DNA of 64,000 nucleotides from Flavihumibacter sp. ZG627 (lineage in GTDB: Bacteria > Bacteroidota > Bacteroidia > Chitinophagales > Chitinophagaceae), in contig NZ_JPHF01000006.1 in assembly GCF_000814325.1 (NCBI RefSeq), forward strand, positions 1-64,000. Reading direction: 5' to 3'. A model generated the notes under the pieces. That model searched no databases, was not told the DNA's origin, and was given only the letters and a program-made list of their open reading frames with translations. Position 1 is the stretch's first letter. Every line of letters begins with the position of its first letter. The translations under genes and the position numbers were made by a program. Shown here piece after piece: positions 60,638 to 64,000 of this stretch.

Positions 60638-60841
60638 ATACCAAAACTAAATGGAGTGAGTAGCGGTATAAAATGGGATTATCATAGCGTTAAAACAAGA
60701 ATTGCATAATTCGGTAAATGCCCGGGTTTTTCATTGCAGTCGGAAATTGATTATTGCAATAAAAGGAGGTATATTTAATAGAAGTTGGTAGAATTTACTA
60801 ATGTGAAATTGTGATTTGGCAGAAATTCCCAAAATCTGGTT

Positions 60842-61840
60842 ATGGAAAACGGCAATGTTCAGGTAGCGTTCTTTCAGCATCTTAAATCTCAATTGCCTAC
60901 GCATGTATCGTTGGTGGAAGAGATTGCAGATTTGCTGGATATTAGTACTGATAGTGCTTATAGAAGACTGCGTGGGGAGAAACCGATAAGTTTTGAAGAA
61001 CTCCAGAAACTTTGTTTTAAGTACAAGATTTCATTGGATCAGCTTTTTCACCTTCAGTCTGACACCTTAATCTTCTCCGGTCGGAATGTAGGTCAGCCGG
61101 ATTTTAACTTTCATCAATACCTCAATGGGGTTGTTAGTAATCTGCAATACATGAATACGTTTGAGAAAAAGGAAATCTTTCATCTCAATAAGGATGTTCC
61201 AATTTTTCATTTTTTTTATTACCCCCGGCTGGCAGCATTTAAGCTTTATTTCTGGCGGCGTTCTATTGCGCAGGATGAAGAACTTCTGAGTCATAAGTTC
61301 AGCTTTGATCTTATTGATGATGAATTATTGAAACTGGGTGAAAAGATGGCCGATGCATATGCCCAACTTCCCTGTACCGAAATATGGAATATTGAAAATA
61401 TTTCAGCCAGTCTTATGCAGATTAATTACTATAAGGATTCTAACCTCTTTCAATCTAACAGTGATATTCATGATGTTTATCAGGATCTTGAAAAATGTAT
61501 CGACCATATTGAATACCAGGCTGAATTAGGTTACAAAACGAGTCCTGATGGTAAGGTACATTACCGACATATCCCATACAGGATTTATGTTAATGAATTT
61601 ATACTTGGTGACAATACCATACAGGTAAAACTCAATGATACGCTGGTTACTTATCTCACGCATTCTGTATTCAATTACCTGAATACCCGCGACCAACAAT
61701 TCAATGAAAGCATCTCGAAACATTTTCACAATATCATCCGTAAATCAACACTGATAAGCGATTCGGGAGAAAAAGACCGCCGCCGTTTCTTTACTGCTAT
61801 ACGAACAAGAATTAATGAAAGAAAAGCTGCAATTTCGTAG
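60842..61840 (+). CDS. Helix-turn-helix regulator (BetR-like N-terminus), unknown ligand domain
   Basis: The 332-residue protein starts with a helix-turn-helix region (about 15-70: VSLVEEIADLLDISTDSAYRRLRGEKPISFEELQKLCFKY). The remaining 260 residues (about 75-330) are not like a common sensor domain; they are rich in aromatic and acidic residues and end with RRRFFTAIRTRINERKAA. Similar proteins occur in Chitinophagaceae. It probably binds DNA and regulates nearby genes, although the target is unknown. HMG-CoA lyase starts 20 bp downstream. Confidence 0.74.
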   Translation: MENGNVQVAFFQHLKSQLPTHVSLVEEIADLLDISTDSAYRRLRGEKPISFEELQKLCFKYKISLDQLFHLQSDTLIFSGRNVGQPDFNFHQYLNGVVSNLQYMNTFEKKEIFHLNKDVPIFHFFYYPRLAAFKLYFWRRSIAQDEELLSHKFSFDLIDDELLKLGEKMADAYAQLPCTEIWNIENISASLMQINYYKDSNLFQSNSDIHDVYQDLEKCIDHIEYQAELGYKTSPDGKVHYRHIPYRIYVNEFILGDNTIQVKLNDTLVTYLTHSVFNYLNTRDQQFNESISKHFHNIIRKSTLISDSGEKDRRRFFTAIRTRINERKAAIS

Positions 61841-61860
61841 CGACTAAATGATCGCTTTAC

Positions 61861-62718
61861 ATGTTTGATTCCTTACAGTTGGTTGAATGCCCCCGGGATG
61901 CTATCCAGGGTTGGCATTCCCCGGTTTCCACAGAACAAAAAGTTCGTTATATCAATGCGCTTTTAAAGGTAGGATTTCAAACTATAGACTTCGGAAGTTT
62001 TGTATCCCCAAAAGCGATTCCCCAGATGGCGGACACAAAGGAGGTTCTTGCTGCACTGGATCTTAGTGTTACAAAATCTTCACTTCTCGCAATTATCGCT
62101 AATAAAAGAGGTGCTGAGGAAGCAGTGTCGTATGATTCAATCCGTTACCTTGGGTTTCCACTTTCAGTTTCAGAAACATTTCAGCAACGAAATACAAATA
62201 GCTCTATTGATTCATCTCTGAAGATAGTGGAAGAGATCCAGGACCTTTGCCTGCATCGCAAAAAAGGACTGGTGGTTTATCTTTCCATGGGATTTGGTAA
62301 TCCCTATGGAGATCCATGGTCAGCCGATATTGTATTTGAAAAGGCATCATTGCTGGCCAATATGGGAATTGATACAATATCTCTGGCTGATACTGTGGGT
62401 GTGGCCACTGCCACCCAGGTTTTTGATCTGACTTCCCAACTTATTAGGGAAATGATTGGAGTAAGAATTGGTGTACATCTTCATGCGACCCCAATTAAAT
62501 GGCTTGAAAAAGTTGAAGCAGCATTTAAAGCAGGTTGTCGCCGGTTTGATGGTGCCTTGAAAGGTATTGGAGGCTGCCCAATGGCAGGAAATGCGTTGGT
62601 TGGAAATATTGATACAACTAACCTCATTTGGTATCTCGAAAAGGAAAAACTTAACACAGGGCTAAATATGCAGGCCCTTGAGGAAGCATCCGAGATTGCT
62701 AATGAAATTTTCAATTAA
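61861..62718 (+). CDS. Hydroxymethylglutaryl-CoA lyase
   Basis: The 285-residue DRE-TIM metallolyase cleaves HMG-CoA to acetoacetate and acetyl-CoA in leucine breakdown. The family motif GIGGCPMAGNALVGN (about 238-252) with its Cys is intact, and HLHAT carries the metal-binding histidines. The N-terminal PRDGLQ motif reads PRDAIQ here, a variation I recall from Bacteroidota members. It is the second gene after the regulator. No other leucine-degradation genes are in the window. Confidence 0.88.
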   Translation: MFDSLQLVECPRDAIQGWHSPVSTEQKVRYINALLKVGFQTIDFGSFVSPKAIPQMADTKEVLAALDLSVTKSSLLAIIANKRGAEEAVSYDSIRYLGFPLSVSETFQQRNTNSSIDSSLKIVEEIQDLCLHRKKGLVVYLSMGFGNPYGDPWSADIVFEKASLLANMGIDTISLADTVGVATATQVFDLTSQLIREMIGVRIGVHLHATPIKWLEKVEAAFKAGCRRFDGALKGIGGCPMAGNALVGNIDTTNLIWYLEKEKLNTGLNMQALEEASEIANEIFN

Positions 62719-62728
62719 CCCATGTGCC

Positions 62729-63706
62729 ATGAAATTTATTGCAGATATAACTATCAAAGGCCCGGAAACACCAATAGAATATAGAGACCCTATCTTCCTG
62801 ATCGGTTCATGCTTCACTGAACATATTGGCAATAAACTGCAAGATCTTAAATTCAATATAGTTCAGAATCCCCACGGAATTCTCTTTGATCCGATCAGTG
62901 TATGTAACAGCCTTAACAGTTATATTGAACGCAGCCATTATAATGATGATCACCTTATACTGTTGAATGAGCTCTGGCAGAGTTGGAGCCATCATTCAAA
63001 GTTTTCAGGAACAAATAAAGCTGAAGTGCTGAGGCTTATCAATGAATCTCAGGATCGGGCAAACGCACATCTTAAAACTGCCCGATGGCTGATTATTACC
63101 CTTGGTTCCGCCTTTTCTTACAGGCTCGTTGATTCAGAAAGTCCGGTGGCAAATTGTCATCGGGCCCCTTCCCAGTGGTTTCGAAAGCATATGTGCACAA
63201 TTGATGAAATAGTAACCGCTCTTGATAATACGCTCTACCGCTTATTTCACTTTAATCCTGATCTGAAGATAATTTTTACAATTAGTCCTGTGCGTCATTT
63301 ACGTGACGGGGTTATCGATAATAACAGGAGTAAGGCAAGGCTACTGGAATCGGTGCATCATCTTGTCAATAAATTCAACAGGCTCTATTATTTCCCGGCC
63401 TATGAGCTGGTGATTGACGTGTTGCGTGATTATAGATTCTATGATATTGATCTTGCCCATCCCAATTACCAGGCCACTGAATTTGTTCTTGATGCATTCC
63501 GAAAACATTATATTTCAGGGCCTTCACAAGATATCATGGAACAGATACAGCAAATCGTAAATGCAAGGCGCCACAAACCCTTTCAACCTCAAACACAAGC
63601 CCACCGGCAATTTCTTCACAATTTTGCAGTAAAAGCACATCAGCTGCAACAAGAGCATCCGTACTTGTTATTGCAGGATGAGATTGAGTTTTTCAAGGCA
63701 TCATAA
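62729..63706 (+). CDS. GSCFA-domain protein
   Basis: The 325-residue protein begins at the ATG at 62729 (an in-frame start at 62678 would overlap HMG-CoA lyase). The family signature GSCFTEHIG is at 26-34; the domain is related to SGNH/GDSL hydrolases, with the Ser27 of GSCF as probable nucleophile. DVLRDYRFYDIDLAHPNYQA (with Asp and His) fits the other catalytic parts. The substrate is unknown. The gene follows HMG-CoA lyase by 10 bp and overlaps the next gene by 6 bp. Confidence 0.87.
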   Translation: MKFIADITIKGPETPIEYRDPIFLIGSCFTEHIGNKLQDLKFNIVQNPHGILFDPISVCNSLNSYIERSHYNDDHLILLNELWQSWSHHSKFSGTNKAEVLRLINESQDRANAHLKTARWLIITLGSAFSYRLVDSESPVANCHRAPSQWFRKHMCTIDEIVTALDNTLYRLFHFNPDLKIIFTISPVRHLRDGVIDNNRSKARLLESVHHLVNKFNRLYYFPAYELVIDVLRDYRFYDIDLAHPNYQATEFVLDAFRKHYISGPSQDIMEQIQQIVNARRHKPFQPQTQAHRQFLHNFAVKAHQLQQEHPYLLLQDEIEFFKAS

Positions 63707-63997
63707 GTCTGTTTCTAATTGTTCAAGTAACACTAGTTGATGAAACGCTTTGATGAGGTGGTCTTCTTCGTTTATTGGATCTTCACCCAACTTATTTGAT
63801 AGATACTTAATTGTATGCTCAAGTGTTTGCCTGTACTCATCAATCAGGTTTACGTAATTTAAATTAGTAAGGTCAGCTGGTTGATGAACATAATGAGATT
63901 TTTCACGTAAACATGCAATTATATGTGTGGCTTTTAAGAGGTAGCGAATATTAGCACGAAGAATTGTTTCTTCAAAAAGTTGATAGGTATCATTCAA
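63701..63997 (-). CDS. Short helical protein of unknown function (possibly incomplete at the window edge)
   Basis: The 98-residue frame begins at an ATG three bases from the window end (63997). It is rich in leucine, histidine and glutamate and is predicted mainly helical by eye (LFEETILRANIRYLLKATHI, LIDEYRQTLEHTIKYLSNKL). I do not recognise a family. It could be complete or could have an earlier start outside the window. Its stop overlaps the convergent GSCFA stop by 6 bp. Confidence 0.5.
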   Translation of the reverse strand: MNDTYQLFEETILRANIRYLLKATHIIACLREKSHYVHQPADLTNLNYVNLIDEYRQTLEHTIKYLSNKLGEDPINEEDHLIKAFHQLVLLEQLETDL

Positions 63998-64000
63998 ACT

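Overview
The window looks like a chromosomal segment of a Bacteroidota bacterium, most probably family Chitinophagaceae. The evidence is Bacteroidota-type promoters (-7 box TAnnTTTG) in front of many genes, Bacteroidota-typical families (DUF4270, DUF4294, DUF4295, GSCFA, TonB-dependent receptor with carboxypeptidase-regulatory domain, large-insert S8 protease), bacillithiol genes, a cysteine-type CcmE, and moderate GC (by eye about 43%). No rRNA, tRNA, CRISPR array or prophage was seen. Family-level placement is inference.

Layout. 1-1146 is the right part of an IS3-family element with a broken orfB and an unusual array of 32-bp repeats at its end, followed by a GC-rich, repeat-rich spacer. 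1375-8656 (minus) holds a secreted S8 protease, an ALDH7-type dehydrogenase, panB, and the polyphosphate pair ppk1-ppx. 8890-10637 (plus) is the ribosomal cluster rpmB-rpmG-DUF4295 followed by ftsY. 10709-14230 holds an outer-membrane protein, rimO, a small cytochrome c and a metallo-beta-lactamase-fold hydrolase. 14319-19807 has a GH140-like glycosidase followed by an alpha-ketoglutarate semialdehyde dehydrogenase, a sterol-desaturase-like enzyme and an amino-acid-type FAD dehydrogenase. 19903-28962 holds bshC, then purE and purK separated by a complete RND efflux operon (adaptor, pump, TolC). 29193-37049 holds hppD, an L,D-transpeptidase/TonB-domain fusion, lysC, fbp, a CAP lipoprotein, a BstA-like DinB protein, a NUDIX hydrolase and folC. 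37110-41966 (minus) holds a TonB-like protein, a DMT exporter, an unassigned radical SAM protein, a membrane protein and an arginase-family enzyme.

42102-46432 carries cytochrome c maturation genes ccmE/ccmF, DUF4294 and a glycogen-binding/helix-hairpin-helix fusion. 46615-51596 holds a PQQ-dehydrogenase lipoprotein, a Gfo/Idh oxidoreductase, rfaE2 and a UPF0104 membrane protein. 51645-55284 is panD-panC diverging from a half-size glycogen synthase and a DUF4270 lipoprotein, followed by metK and rlmB. The end holds a TonB-dependent receptor, a glycine-rich envelope protein, a helix-turn-helix regulator, HMG-CoA lyase, a GSCFA protein and a short unknown gene.

Functional links: panB, panC and panD make pantothenate from two separate loci; bshC and the BstA-like protein both belong to bacillithiol metabolism; ccmE/ccmF could mature the two c-type cytochromes encoded here; hppD, ALDH7 and HMG-CoA lyase fit amino-acid catabolism. 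The gene order is compact: of ten convergent gene pairs, six overlap at their 3' ends. I do not see one clear undescribed system. The best leads are the repeat array at the IS end, the transpeptidase/TonB fusion, the CBM48-HhH fusion, the radical SAM protein and the Cys-type CcmE.
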